Shown here piece after piece: positions 1-12,045 of a stretch of 64,000 nucleotides of DNA (its first letter is position 1; every line of letters starts with the position of its first letter). The stretch is from assembly GCA_013115125.1 (NCBI GenBank), contig JABANN010000032.1, forward strand, positions 50,643-114,642, given 5' to 3'. Both the position numbers and the translations under genes were made by a program. The stretch comes from Perkinsus olseni (taxonomy: Eukaryota > Perkinsozoa > Perkinsida). The notes under the pieces are model-generated. The model ran no database searches and was not told the DNA's origin. It worked only from the letters and a program-made list of their open reading frames with translations.

Positions 1-2015
1 CCGCGGCACAAGTAAAAGCGCCGGAGAACAGGCAATACGAATAATGTGAAATAACAGTCAAGTGAGAACAGAGGCAAGGGGGCATCATTTTATGCACCCA
101 ATGCAGAATCACGGATCTCATCGGCCTCCTTCTGAGTGGTCTTATAACGAAGTCTCAATCCAGCAAACTGCTCAGGTGTGGCTTGGAAGTCTTGGAAGCC
201 AGCTGCACGAAGCCACTCAGTTGATGGACCATAGCCAACCTGAGTGTAACCCCAATCAGAATAACCATTCTGATATTTCCCAAGAAGAGTATAATGCAGA
301 TTGAGCCACTTCTCGGTAACATAGTCGCCGAAGTCAGCCATCTGCGACTCAACTTCATCAGGGGTTTGGGTGGCCATCATCACATCAACTTGATGCTCGA
401 TCTCGTACTGAGCCTTCCTGACGTCATTGATCATGTACATGTACTTGAGATCCATGACGTTAGAGACAGCCTCAGTCGCCCACCAGAGAGACTTCTTGCT
501 GAACTCACCCTGCCAAGCATACTCGAGAGCAGGGATAGACTTGACAGTCTGATCGTGTTTGACAATAATAGGAATGTAGACACTTGCATGAGGGGTCATG
601 GGGGCGAAATAAATAACATTGTAGTCCTTGTACGTAACAGCAATGTAAGAATACATAGTACGGTAAAGAGAGATTGCCCTTTCCCAAGCACCGTGCTGGA
701 AAGTAGCCTCAGCACGTCCACCAGCATACCTGTTGGGAGTCTTGAAGGGACCGCCAGCAACGACATGATCAGTCAAGTCATAAGCAGTTCCCTCCATATG
801 ATCTCTGTAGAGACGCTTCATGAAGTCGATGGTGACGGGTTCATCGGGCTCCACTGAGAAGGGGTAAGTCGGATGGTCCCACTCGACGCCAAGGGTGGGG
901 TCAAGGTTGAGCGAAGGGGCGAAAAGAGAGAGACCCCTCCATACACGACGACCGGAGTAATAAGGGTTGTTGTACTCGCTGACACTGTACGTGGCAGCAA
1001 AGTCCAAAAGACCCTCACCATTCCACCAACCAAGTCTCAAGGCAATATCGAAGATGTTGTCGGAGAACATAAAGTTGTCACCATCGGTAGGGTCGATCTC
1101 CCGAATCACGAAGACGTTCGGGACGATAGTCGCATGACCCTTGGGGACCCTTTGAGCCGCCCACACCGCACCTTCAGCGGTATCATCAGCCAGGATGTGG
1201 AAGACCCAGACCTCCGTACCATCGGCAATAGTCAAAGCCTCACCAGCCTCCTTCACACCAACAGAACCATAGAAACCGTGCTCCTCAGCGAGCTTACCCA
1301 TAGTCTGGATGGCACATCTGGCGGTTGAGCAAACCTCAAGGGCGATATCAGACAACTCGCCGACCCAGAACAAGGCACCGCTGCCGTTCGGGCCCTCTCC
1401 TTTCGGAACAGAACTCAAACGGCCGCTGCAACTACTCTCCCCCATGGACAGACCAGCTTCGTTCATAACACCGTAAGCGGCATCCCAGTAGCCGTAAGTT
1501 GTCCCTTCAGGCATGTCAATATACCCGATGGGGACACTGGGCTTCTGGTCCGGGGAGGTCGGGGCGTAGCTGGGGGCTCGAGAGGCATCGACAATCCTCG
1601 GGTAGTTTTGAAACTGCTTGTAGACAGCCCTCTTCTCGCCTGGCCCATAAGTCTCCGGAGGGACGTGTACCATTCGGAAATCAAGAGGACTTCCATCGGC
1701 ACTGGTCGCAGCGATGCACCCGCCGTCAGCGGTGGCGGCACAATCAACAGCAGTAGCTGTACAATGGTCATGATCTAGACGATCACGAGGCGCAGAAGGG
1801 GCCGCTGCGCTCAGACCGGCCGAGGCCAATAGAGCCAGCGTGAGTGAAAGCATTTCTACCGAGCAAATGAAAAAACTACTAACAAGACGGTGAATACCAA
1901 GCCAAAAGATGAAGAACAATATCCGAGAACGGTATACGAATAGCCACTGTTTGCATCTTCTGAGCTAGCCATGGCTATGATACATAGAGCTTTGCACCGT
2001 GGGACAGAGGATGAT
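1..2015. repeat. Left arm of an inverted segmental duplication carrying a C69 gene
   Basis: This stretch is the reverse complement of about 19139-21155. The 3' flank (1-89) matches exactly as far as the window edge, the coding part is nearly identical, and the 5' flank (1854-2015) is clearly more diverged but still alignable. The left end runs off the window, so the full length is unknown. The pattern fits a recent inverted duplication or gene conversion centred on the coding region. Confidence 0.93.
90..1853 (-). CDS. Secreted peptidase family C69 (dipeptidase A-like), copy 1
   Basis: A single-exon gene of 587 residues. Family C69 enzymes are N-terminal-nucleophile cysteine dipeptidases. 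Visible are a hydrophobic signal peptide (about residues 1-19), then a DHDHCTATAVDC segment where the catalytic cysteine is expected, GCIAATSADGS, TYGYWDAAYGVMNEAGL, MGESSCSG, and the ALFWVGELSDIALE / AIQTMGKLAEEHGFYG block typical of the family. I start at the ATG whose frame gives the signal peptide at residue 1; the open frame runs 22 codons further upstream but without another ATG. The bases just before the start are a pyrimidine-rich tract ending in GGTAG, which looks like a splice acceptor. The protein differs from the copy at 19303 at about six positions (E/K, P/S, T/I, K/R, K/N, G/E). Whether the mature enzyme is lysosomal or extracellular cannot be told. Confidence 0.93.
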   Translation of the reverse strand: MLSLTLALLASAGLSAAAPSAPRDRLDHDHCTATAVDCAATADGGCIAATSADGSPLDFRMVHVPPETYGPGEKRAVYKQFQNYPRIVDASRAPSYAPTSPDQKPSVPIGYIDMPEGTTYGYWDAAYGVMNEAGLSMGESSCSGRLSSVPKGEGPNGSGALFWVGELSDIALEVCSTARCAIQTMGKLAEEHGFYGSVGVKEAGEALTIADGTEVWVFHILADDTAEGAVWAAQRVPKGHATIVPNVFVIREIDPTDGDNFMFSDNIFDIALRLGWWNGEGLLDFAATYSVSEYNNPYYSGRRVWRGLSLFAPSLNLDPTLGVEWDHPTYPFSVEPDEPVTIDFMKRLYRDHMEGTAYDLTDHVVAGGPFKTPNRYAGGRAEATFQHGAWERAISLYRTMYSYIAVTYKDYNVIYFAPMTPHASVYIPIIVKHDQTVKSIPALEYAWQGEFSKKSLWWATEAVSNVMDLKYMYMINDVRKAQYEIEHQVDVMMATQTPDEVESQMADFGDYVTEKWLNLHYTLLGKYQNGYSDWGYTQVGYGPSTEWLRAAGFQDFQATPEQFAGLRLRYKTTQKEADEIRDSALGA

Positions 2016-2433
2016 ACTCTCCGTAGCGTGCAGCAGCGCACATCATAGTAATCAGGGGCTTGGGAATGTAAAGAGGATACCCGCACATATCATCACCCTT
2101 ATGATAATAAACACAATCTCGACATGACGAGTTGACAACCCGTCGGTGTCGACTTCGCGCTGGCATGCAGCCGGAGTTCCGAAGCTGATGGATCGCAGGA
2201 AAGTCATGCAAGAGCGGGTTGGCAAACAGTCTTGTGATGAGGCCAATGCTGTCTCTGACAGCTCCCAGTGCAGTAGCGCTGGGCATGACAACGAAAGCAG
2301 ACCTGATGTGGTGAACATCAGCCATGCTGGGCAGCCAGCGGGGCATAAGCAGTAACCCACCATGGGCGACCCCGTCGCACCGCATGAGCCGCATCGCATC
2401 AACTCCCTCTGTATGTCGCTGTGAATGGTATGA

Positions 2434-4189
2434 TCAGCAGGAGGCGACTCTCCAGTTGATGGCCAAGCCGAGTCGTACGTCAGGTCCAGCGGAAGGTATC
2501 CGTACCTTGGAGTGCTCGAACGCGTTGGACAAAAAGGGTTCATACCCCGATGGAGTTGTTGCTGTTCGTGCGAGTGGCGAAGCACCGTGCGCAAGGAGAG
2601 CGCTCACGATCGGCAAACTCGTATGTGTCTCCGCCGCGAAATGAAGTGCTGTGTACCTTGAAGGTGGACTAGGGAGGTAGACGGTCCATAATGACCTGCC
2701 TGACCCTTCATAGCTCGATCCGGCATCTCGACAGGGGGCATTGATCTTTTCAACCACCGACTCAATAGTCAATAGCAGCTGTACGATGTCCGTACCTCCG
2801 AGCGAATCGGCACGTCACCGAGGGAAGAAGATCGAAAAAGGTGGTATTCACCTTCACTGCCGTTCTGGCATGCCGCCATCAGAGGGGTCAATCCTTGAGG
2901 AGGAGAGGGGGCATTCGGATCGGCCTGGAGGTTATGCGAAGTACGCTGGCAGACCGAAGACGAGCCTACTCTGTGTCTCAGGAGCAGCTTCACCAGATCA
3001 AGGTTGCTTCGACGAATGGCGACGTGTAGGACGGTTGGGTGGGTGTGGCTGATAGCGTCACTCCCGACGAATCCAGGAATCTTAGGTTGATGATAGCATT
3101 TCACGGTCTGCTCTCTCGAACAAGACTTCACCTTGCAGGTTTCTTCTCGAAAGGTAGCCTGGAGTAGCATGTCAGTAACTTTCACAGAGTTCATGTGAGT
3201 TGCCATGTGGAGCGCTGTCCAGCCTTCAGGGTGGTCACCGGTAACAGAAGCCGATAGGTCGAGTAGCATACGCACTGTATCATCATGCCCATGGAACACC
3301 TAGGGAGAGCAGAGCTAGGCTGCTGCCTCAGTGTCTGGTGGTGACGACGCCGACTGGAAGCCCCATGCGTTTCGATGGGTGATCGTCATCGCTTCGGACT
3401 ACCGCCGTTGTTAGAGGAGTCAAGGACGGTCTTTCCGGATCCTCATAATTGACCGTGGAGGGGCTGGCTCCGGCGAGCAACCGGACGACCGTCGAGTCCC
3501 CGACCATACACGCAGCGATGACTGACTTTCCCAGAGCTTCCTCAGACCAGGGTACTCTACCCGGCCCGTCAGGATCGCCGATCGGCGAGTGATGGCTCAG
3601 GAGGAGGTCCACCTAAGGAGGGTGATGGCATCAGAAAGTCAGTAGGATGAGAGCCTACTAGAGAAGCGCATCCACTCCGGACTGCCAAGACCAGTGGCGA
3701 CGGGATCTCCGGGCTTGCCAAAGTAGGATGCCTCTCTTCGAAGCTCGACAAGAGTAGACGGGCAGCATCAACGTCGCCTGAGACGTAATGTGAAGTCACT
3801 CTCTCATTGTGGTCAACTCACCCACCACTCTGGCATGCAGCGTGCAGTGGCGTTAAGAGCACATGGTCACTCTCCCCCTGAGAAAGTTGAGACACTGGCA
3901 CCTCTAGCGATTTCAAGATACTGACCTCCCTAGTGAATGGAAGCGTGCTGTAGATATCGATGCACTGCACTGATACCTCTTCTGATCGGTTAGTGTGATC
4001 GGCCATTTGGGTGATGATGATGAAAGAACGGCACAGCTGATAAGCACTCGAGTGCCCGCCCTCTTCACACGCCTCCGAACGCATACTAGTTGACCAACCT
4101 GCAATAGGCTGGAGAGATATATAAAGGGGCGTTGACTGCTGACCTAATGGGGTCTGGTGGATGGCCCGAAAGACTGCCCGACCATACAA
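2434..4189 (-). CDS. Ankyrin-repeat protein, multi-exon
   Basis: Ankyrin repeats are spread over several exons whose frames join exactly across short introns: 3778-3821 (joins LTPLHAACQSG to DVDAARLLLSS), 3613-3658 (joins GCASL to VDLLLSHHSP), 3300-3402 (joins LTPLTTA to VFHGHDDTVRMLLDL), 3081-3131, about 2925-2969 and 2796-2851. Recognisable repeats include WTALHMATHM, PTVLHVAIRRSNLDLVKLLL, GLTPLMAACQNG and YTALHFAAE..IVSALLAHGASP. The repeats show a protein-binding scaffold only; no other domain is visible. Both ends are uncertain: the N-terminal exon (about 3822-4189) has no clear start, and coding-like sequence may continue to about 1975. Confidence 0.75.
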
Positions 4190-4452
4190 GGTCGCGGCTT
4201 CCTCGAAGCTCCATTTTCTTTATAACCCGAGCCAAGACCACCAAGTGCCCCATGAACACTCTGCTGACTCTCACAAGTCCTGGACTCCAGCTCATTTTCT
4301 AAGCGAACTGCTGTGTACAATTTCTACCGCGTTCCGAGCGGGTGGCTGGTCGGGTGGGTGACCACACAAGAGCTGTCTGTTATGAGCTTTACTGCTACAC
4401 AACAACCGAGTTGCGCTTCATTGAGAAGTACTAAAACATGATAGCTTCAATT

Positions 4453-5028
4453 CTAGAACGCTTCATCTTTCCAGTGACACAACCCGCACGTAACAACCAG
4501 CCTGCCGTCTCTTATCGTGAACACTGGTGTCTGCTCACAGCGACCATCTTCAAGATGACGACGGACAGCTGCATGCAATGACGGTGCGATATCGTCCTCT
4601 AAGCTCAAGCCTGAGGTGATAGCGTAACCCACTAGAGCAGGGCGGTGACAGTTCCCACCAGGTCTTCCCAAACGGAGCCTCATATCGAGACAGTTCTCAC
4701 ACCAGAGGAGACCGTCAGAGCGGCTGAGACCCAGCTTGCCGCGAGAACACAACGGGCAGGGAACTCCCCCTTGGGTCGCCATATGAGACAGGTATCTGCT
4801 CAGTCGCAGTCGTCAGGCTCGGGGCGCAGCGAAAATGAACAAGTCGCTCACAACTCTTCAACAGCAGCTTGCAACTCCATCTCTTCAATTTCATGCAGAC
4901 GGCAAGCAGCGAAGTCTGAGAAGAACTCCTAGCAGCAAACGGGACAGAATTGTGCACGCGTGCAACTGCCATACCAAATTTTCCCGAACGCTTTCCAAAT
5001 TCCACATACAGGCACTGTGCACTGTCAT
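4453..5028 (-). CDS. RPA-interacting protein homologue (C-terminal zinc-finger type)
   Basis: Four exons (4975-5028, 4852-4928, 4659-4795, 4453-4610) separated by introns of 46, 56 and 48 nt give a 141-residue protein. The C-terminal half has CPLC near residue 59, WCENC, and the closing block RCEQTPVFTIRDGRLVVTCGLC. This follows the RPAIN C-terminal zinc-ribbon pattern, in which paired CxxC motifs flank a helical stretch. The middle holds an acidic helix (HEIEEMELQAAVEEL), also typical of the family. In other eukaryotes this protein carries replication protein A into the nucleus. The protein is shorter than the animal homologue (about 220 residues). Phases agree at all three junctions, so the model is firm, though an extra 5' exon is possible. 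Confidence 0.85.
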
Positions 5029-5369
5029 ATTATTCCGGGAGCTCTCTTATGTTCGTGTGGCTTGAACGCGGTAGCGTGTGTTAAATTCGCCTGGAGTGTA
5101 GCATAATAGAGTGTGGTTCCCACGTGAGAGGTCCAAGTCGTGTAGAGCTGTAGTAGGCCCCCCTTCGACAATACCCCGACCCCGCAAGGCAGCGCCTTGG
5201 CGATTCCCAAGAAGGCTAATCTCTGAGGTAGTTGCGAAATGGAAGGACGGAAACAGTCGGAGACTCCCAAAGCTGGCCCGCCGGTGATGTCAATGATGAC
5301 TCCCGAGCAGGGCCAAGCTCCCGGCCTGACTGAGATAGTCGGCCCTTTTCGCATACGTTATCCGACCCC

Positions 5370-6110
5370 TCATACTCGTACACTTGAGTACAGCTGCACG
5401 AAAAGGTGAGCATCGGGGCGAGGGCAAGGGCGGACTCCCTCCTCCTCACCACGAGATTCCGCGTCGCTATCAAGTCGCTCGAGTTGGTCTCTGAGGTCTT
5501 CCTCCAGCAGTCGTGCAAGATCGATCCAATCTTCACCAGCCAGGACACCGACATCATTGTCTTTCCGGAGGTTGCTGAGCTCGCTACCAACCGCCGCCGC
5601 AATGATCTGCCAAAACCATCAATACTGAGCAGCCACCCAACCCGGCAGAGTCGAACAGGAGTAGCAGCGCAGGCGCTGGCGACCTCAGACTGGCAAGTAT
5701 CTTGCACTCCCCTAATCTGATCGATTATGGACTTCCTACTCGCTACCAGTCGCTGCAGGCATGCGACTCTGTATCTGGGTAGATTGCGTACGGGACGGTG
5801 TCGGTCCCAGTGAGGCTGCTGACCTGTCCTTCAGCTCCCGTGGCTGCCGGCCGGCCCGTTTAACAGAGATGCGAGTTGTGGGATGGTGAAGTGTGGGCAT
5901 ATCCGGAGATAGCGCGTACGTAACTACAACAACAGCGCAGCAGGAGCCACAGGGTTGGTCGAGAGGACTCCTCCGGGTAGATGGAGGTCTGCCTCCGACG
6001 GGAGCAAGAGAGCTTGACCAGTCTCCGGAAGACTGAATAAGGAGGACGAGATTACCACGAACGATGGGATGGCATTGACGATAACATGACAACCCTCCCT
6101 TGAGAGAAAC
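5370..6110 (-). CDS. Uncharacterised multi-exon gene or 3' continuation of the PreP gene
   Basis: Three coding-like blocks lie on the minus strand just past the PreP stop. A hydrophobic one (about 5935-6110) contains LCLLTLLLFLSREGCHVIV and PETGQALLLPSEADLHLPGG. A short one (about 5750-5830) reads TDTVPYAIYPDTESHACSDW. An acidic helical last exon (about 5370-5600) contains NDVGVLAGEDWIDLARLLEE and ends at a TGA at 5370. An intron of 37 nt with GT..AG borders joins the second block to a further exon near 5700. No ATG precedes the hydrophobic block in frame, so the 5' end is unresolved. I do not recognise the family. Confidence 0.4.
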
Positions 6111-6142
6111 AGTAAAGTTAACAGGCATAATGCACGGGCTTC

Positions 6143-9100
6143 TCACGCGTCGTTTACCAGTGGGAGAAGCGGACTAATTCCGGCCTCCGTCAAAACCGTT
6201 TCATTAGCAATGCAAACCTGAGAACATGAACGATAACTCACAGTCTGACAGACACCGAAACCCCACCTCAGCCGACGACTCAGTCTCGCAGATGCGCTGC
6301 CCGATCTTCTGTATGCCTTCTCGAGTAGCCTCAAGGATGCCCACTCGGCGGGCTTGACGCTCCTCAGGGGACTCGCCGGCCAACCAGCGAGTGAGCGATA
6401 CTCTCAAAACCTATGACTTTACATACGGTAATGGCAGCCGACCACAGTCGTACCTCATCAGGCATGAGATGACCTATTTCGAGCTGCCCTATGACGCCGA
6501 CTGCTGCTTGATCGACCGTACTAGGGTCGAGGGAGGAGGGATCCTGCAGCCACTTGCCAGCCTGAATCGATCAACTCTCCCCAACTAACGTGCACGCAGC
6601 GAGGGCTCACATCACGCATGACCTCCAGGGACCTCCGCACATGAGGGTCTCGGTAGGTGGTCATACCGAATGTCTTGCTACGGTGATTAAATTGGCAGGA
6701 CGCACCATAGGCCCCTCCCTACATCGAGGAATACATAGATGAGCTGCACGGCCGAAGCAGCTACACCTACTTGCATACGGATCTGCTGCCACATGTAGTT
6801 CATGCTCACCAACTGGGCCGCCACGATGGCAGTACCAACGTCAGTGTCCTCGGGGACTGTCAGGGCCCTGGAGTTGTATCCTATCTGAAACACCGTCGAC
6901 TGCTACGGATCAGTGAAAGGCGGTATTCCCGTCTGAAGTTCGGCAGGAGACCATATTCCACTAAGGTGAGGACAAAACGAGGAGAGTGACGGAGTGACTT
7001 CTCCACTTAACTACGCGTGGGGTGCCGTGCTGATGCTCTACAGAGCCCCCCCCTCCTGCAGCCGGCTCACCTGCACCGACGGTGCTGCTATTCCATAAAA
7101 GCCACCGGGGATACACAGGGACTCGGCCGATATCATCAAGGGGCTCGCCGTCCGAGCAGATCCTATGCACAAGAAGAACTTCACCAACAGCAAACGGCGA
7201 CGCAACCCACCAGGGACTGCCAGACGCTCTCTAAAAGCCTCCCAAGTCTCCCTGGAAGGCTCAGGTCCAGCGGCGCTGACTATGCTGAACGTGGACCTGA
7301 CCGGAGATGCCGCAATGTCTATGCGCACTCAGTGACACCTTGGCAAGAAACTGCCACGGTAACGCAAAGCCCTGTCACCGCCATGCGCCACTCGAGCATC
7401 AACCAGGGACCTCATCACTCACGCTCAATTTTAACAGACTCTGCAAGCTCCCCATCAACCCTTATATAATGCCCAACTGTCAGCGATCGAGCACGATAAC
7501 GGATTCAGGACTCTTCATACCCAGATTCTCGTCGCTTACGGTGACCCAGTCTCACCGATTCATTGCATGGTCGGCCGTTGCCTTCAGCGCCTTTGCCGCC
7601 TCCTCCCAGGTATCATCCGACCTCAACAGCCCGCGCAATCTCAACAGCTCACGGTAGTGGGGCAGGCCTGTGAAGGGCAATCATGGAAATGCCACGACGC
7701 AGATGACACCCACCACTCTGCGCATAGTCCCGTCTATTGGCGTCGTGAACCCGACCTTCAGCGGGCAAGGAGGCGTAGGCAGCACTGAGTGCCAACTGAT
7801 GGCCAGCTCCTATCTGGGAACAAACACAGGAGTTGAGCAGATGGCGAAGAGCGAGGAACTTTGAGTCGTCCACGTCAGGACATATCGGGAGCGACCAAAC
7901 GAAAGACTTGGGTGAAGTGCCGAGCCGCCTACCAGCATTGACTGTTCCCAGCTGCTGCACATCTGATCAACCACCTCTACGAGCCTTTGCCGGTTACCAA
8001 GCCAGTCGCAGCTGTTCACGATGTCGGCTGACATGGAGGCGGGACTATCGATCAATCAACAATAACCACGGTAGGAGGGCTATGACAACAGCACGCTCTC
8101 CTAAGAGTCTTGACACTCCGAGGGTTACTCCGAGCCTCTACTACACATCAAACCAGCCAAGGTGTCCGTCTTCTCCAGTAGGCAGCGGCCCCTCACAACG
8201 ACAGCAGTTCGGCCGCCCTCCGTCGCAGCGACATTAACGATGCCACCCTACAACCGTATGAATCACAAGAGATCATCCAACTTGGGAAGCAACGAGGCCA
8301 CACCGACTTACCGCCAACCCGCCAGTGTTGGTTTCAATTCTCCTGTGGAGCTCCTGGACCGAGTCCCCCTCCTGAAGGCCCAACTCGGTGAGCGCTTTCA
8401 TAACCACAGGCAGCCGAGTCTGAGGAAAAAGACCAAAACTCACGAAGGGGTCAGTGCAGGAGGAGCCAGCATGACCGCACTCCCTCCCACCTGATCCTCC
8501 ACACTCAGGGTCGTCGCATCAAACACCGCATCAGCGTAGACCAGCCCCTGCGTCCGAACCTCCGGGTGCCAGAGGACATCCCCGGACTCATCGCTATGGA
8601 TCTCGTTCTCTTCCCGGGGCATGTCAGCTTTCCTCAGCATCGGTATCCGACCGATATCCTCCGGAATATCCTCGCTATTCTGCCATGCCATCATCCTCTT
8701 AGTCTGGTCAGCTAGCTCCTCGCCACCCTCCTGCCGGACCTCCTCCATCAGCTCCCTCTCCCTCTGCCGAAGCCTCTCACCCTTGCCTTCCTCGGGGCTC
8801 GTCACGACAGTCACACAATGCTTGTTCTTCAGCACACTATCGATGATATCTTCAAAAACAGGCTTGCCGGCAGCCAAGTCGTTCTTCAGCCGTCGTAGTG
8901 GGGCCTCGAATCGCATCACCTCGCTCACGTCGTGATTGCTCCCGTTATACAAACTCTCCGGGGCGACCGTCAGAAACCACGCCACACCTCTGGGCAGCCT
9001 GCCGGTGTTGAACTCTCTCAGTTTGAACTCGACAGAATTCACGGCGGCCTGGACGTCCAGCGCGTCCACTCCAGCATCCCGTATCTCCTGCAGGCTCCTC

Positions 9101-10437
9101 GTTACCAGCTCCCCAATTTTCTCCTCATCATCCGTTTTAACGTCCTTCAACCCGACGCTGAAGATGGCCTGACGAAGATCGTCCTGCGTGCCGCTACCTA
9201 TCGCCAGAGACTTCCCCAGGCCTGAATCTAGCAGCTTCCGTGCCAGTGGTGAGCTCGTCCGTCCGAGCATGAGGGAGTCGAACACCGCGTATCTGATGCG
9301 GTCATCCGAGGTCAGCCTTTCATCGTTGAGTAACCAGGATACGGACACCTGGGACTTGCTGTCAAAATCGGGCATCTTGGGGTCGTAGTCGAACGTCACA
9401 CGATGAGGAGGCTGCCCAGTGAGGTCCCTCAACGGCTGCATGTACTTCTCTTTACTATCAAACTCAAGAGCGTCCACAGGCCTCTCATACCCAGCCAACT
9501 TCCCCGCCAGCCACGCAGCTTGCTCGTCGATATCGCCATCACCGTAAAACCAAAAGACAGCTCGGCCCGGATGATAGTGAGTCTTATAAAAGGACACCAG
9601 TCGGTTTTGACTGAGCTCTTTGGGTATGTACTGTGGATCACCGCCACTATCGAACCGGTAACAATTGTCGGGGTTCAGCGCGCGACTCATCATCCTGTAG
9701 TGCAGCATGTCAGCACTTGAATACACGCCCTTCATCTCGTTATAGACCACCCCCTGCAGCGTCGGGCTCTCTCCCTCGGCCCCTCCCGGCTGGACTCGCC
9801 ACCCTTCCTGTCTGATGATGTAATCATCATCGACAACCTTGGGATGCAACAGCGAGTCTATGTAAACCTCTGCCAAGTTATACAGGTCCTGTGAGTTACA
9901 AGATGCAACCGGATAGCAGGTTCGGTCCGGGTAAGTAAGTGCATTCAGAAAAGTCTGATGGCTCGATTGGAGCAGCGTCGCGAAGGGGTCCTTAGTGGGA
10001 TAGGAGCGGCTGCCACACAGCACAGAATGCTCAAGCACATGAGCCACACCGGAGTTGTCCTCGGGAGGTGTGGGGAAGGCCGCCCCGAAGGACTTGTTGG
10101 CGTCCGAGTTACTGAGGGCTATGAGCCGGGCACCGGACTGGTCATGCTCCAAGACGAAGAGTCGTGCCGAGATGTCCGGTACCGTTGAGGATTGCACCAC
10201 AGTGAAACCGTGGATGTGATCCCCTACTTCAAGACGCGCCGGACTGTTTTTACCCGAGCTAAACCGTCTGTATGTGGCAGACCGGCCCAGACATGGTGCA
10301 CTTGTGGTGACTTCATGAGCCATGGTCGGGCGAACTGAATTGAGTCCGGTCCGCGGCAGGGCGGAGGATGCGCGGCGAACGGCGGCGAGGAGGCAGCGAT
10401 GGTGGGCCCTCTTGGCCGCCCTTGAAACTCCGATCAT
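6143..10437 (-). CDS. Presequence protease (PreP), M16C metalloprotease, mitochondrial type
   Basis: PreP-type enzymes degrade cleaved targeting peptides in mitochondria or plastids. The large first exon (8491-10437) carries an Arg-rich presequence-like N-terminus (SRAAKRAHHRCLLAAVRRAS) and the inverted zinc motif HVLEH followed by SVLCGSRSYPTKDPF. It also has NEMKGVYSS and FYKTHYHPGRAV. The second half is cut into small exons: 8312-8419, 8154-8247, 7933-8027, 7756-7813, 7556-7667, about 7071-7311, 6771-6884, 6611-6718, 6454-6561, 6267-6410 and 6143-6217. The C-terminal M16C signature GGAYGASCQFNHRSKTFG...TYRDPHVRRSL is present. The total of about 1,100 residues fits the family. One junction (7556/7311) is not resolved. 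I chose the ATG at 10437; the frame is open to 10725 but without an earlier ATG in that stretch that would fit a presequence. Confidence 0.92.
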
Positions 10438-10498
10438 GAGGAAAGGAATCAATGCCACTGCTGTTAAGGTAGTGTAACCTCGAGAAGTGCTCCGGGCA

Positions 10499-10509
10499 GG
10501 AATCGAACC
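10499..10509 (-). other. tRNA B-box-like motif (GGTTCGATTCC)
   Basis: A perfect match to the internal promoter box of tRNA genes lies on the minus strand, 62 bases upstream of the chosen PreP start. No 7-bp acceptor stem or anticodon arm can be folded around it, so it is not called as a tRNA. It is one of five such motifs in the window. Confidence 0.5.
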
Positions 10510-11099
10510 CTGAACCTCTCGCATGACACCCTGCCCTCTCAAACGGGTTGCCCTAGATGGACTGGGAGACAGGAAAAGCCCCATACTACCCACCAGCGCA
10601 TACACTCCGACGATGAGCACTACCAAGCCTCTCCAACGCTGACGGAGCGCTGCCCTCCTCATTACACAGAGGCTCGCAACGACAACTATCAGCAGCAGCG
10701 AGACCAGCCACGATGATGATGACACTCAACCCAACACAAACCCACCATCTAATATAAATGGAAATTCGAAAGAGAAACGAATCCCTCCAAGTTCAACCTG
10801 CCCCTTTAAATGAGGCAGGCATCAATCTCGGAGAGGTAGTACTAGTAGTGGTAGTAGTCGTAATAGTTCATCATAGAGGCGACACTGGTAGCGGGGATAG
10901 TAGTAGAACGCTTAGGGAATGACACGACGAATAATGTCGCGAATCCTCACTATTCTTCAGCAACTACTGAATCACCAGAAACCAGCCTCTTTGGTAGGGA
11001 CAGCCATCGATCGCCACGGCGCCTCGCGAGCTGACTGCTGGGCTCTGGGTCTCGAAGGAGAAGAGGCTCCCTACAGTAGTAACACTAATACCAACACAT

Positions 11100-12045
11100 C
11101 CGCAAGAAGCCACGGCCACTCACCCCAGGAGTCCCCTCGCCCATCGGGGATCGGCCATTCGCGTCTTCCCCTTCCTTCTTAGTCCTGTCAGCAGCAGCTC
11201 CAATGCCCTCAACCTCCCGCATGGTCTTCAGCTCCTCAGGAGGCTCCTCTCTGACGGTTCGGAATCGTAGCATCTCCAGCAGACCATAGCTGCGACCTGA
11301 CCACACCGACCACATCACGGAGCTGACGAGCTGGCCACACTACCTTCCTGGTCGAAATGGGTCTGGGCGTCGGTGTACTCCCTCTTCTCCCCTGTACGGA
11401 AAAGGGTGCTAGGCGTGACGGGCTCTCGACTGCTCTGCTGTCTGTGGGGTCCCGCGGCCCATGGCAGCTCTTCCGCAGTGGTGCCTCTACGCCATGGCGG
11501 AAGCGCCGTTCCAGTGGTCTGCGACTGAACAGGGAAAACCTCAAGGGCACCAATCGTCAAGAGCCAGCTCACCCCAGCCCGAGCCGGCGGGGCCCTCTGC
11601 TTGACCGTGATAGTCTCTCGAGGAGCCGTGATGAGCATGGGCTTGTCCAGCTCCTGCAGGTACACGTCCTCGTGCTTGTGGTCTTGGTTCGCCAGGCTGG
11701 ACTGCGGGGTGACGTCCAACTGAACGAGTTACGATCAAAATGATACCCATGAGCTTCGCTCCGCTCTCCTACATCCTTTATTTCCTTCACTCCCTGCGTT
11801 GTCCAATCGCTATCAAGCGTATCCTTATTCCTGCGCAAGGCGGCCCTCACCACGTCGATGGCCCGATACGTCCCCACTGGCGACTGGCCGGGTAGGCCGC
11901 CAGAGCGGCCACAGACGATCACACCTGCACCACGGACCGCTGCGCAGGCTTCAGCTGACGAAAGATACTCCCCTACCCGCAGCAAGCCTTTCACGATTCT
12001 CCTGACCCTCGATCTGGACGTCACCAATTACAAGTCCCACATAGT
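11100..12045 (-). CDS. Uncharacterised conserved-looking protein, multi-exon
   Basis: Coding-like sequence on the minus strand joins in frame across short introns. A first block reads VGLVIGDVQIEGQENRERLA; the next contains AVRGAGVIVCGRSGGLPGQS and YRAIDVVRAALRRNKDTL. A further block reads ANQDHKHEDVYLQELDKPML and PRETITVKQRAPPARAG. An intron of about 50 nt (near 11522-11571) and another of about 47 nt (near 11294-11340) lead to YGLLEMLRFRTVREEPPEEL and a Lys/Glu-rich end. Introns begin GTGAGC or GTAGTG and end CAG. I do not recognise the family, and the exact start and stop are not fixed. Confidence 0.5.

Noticed and set aside
873-1328. Open frames opposite the C69 gene (also in copy 2)
   Set aside because: They are conserved only because the sense gene is; no independent evidence for coding.
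1941-1974. Short membrane-peptide frame just upstream of C69 copy 1 (MASSEDANSGYSYTVLGY)
   Set aside because: The start codon is not kept in copy 2 and the frame ends at the acceptor-like site, so it is probably 5' flank.
10438-10725. Upstream extension of the PreP frame with hydrophobic segments
   Set aside because: It opens with GTG, contains a tRNA-like motif, and would bury the presequence; the ATG at 10437 fits better.
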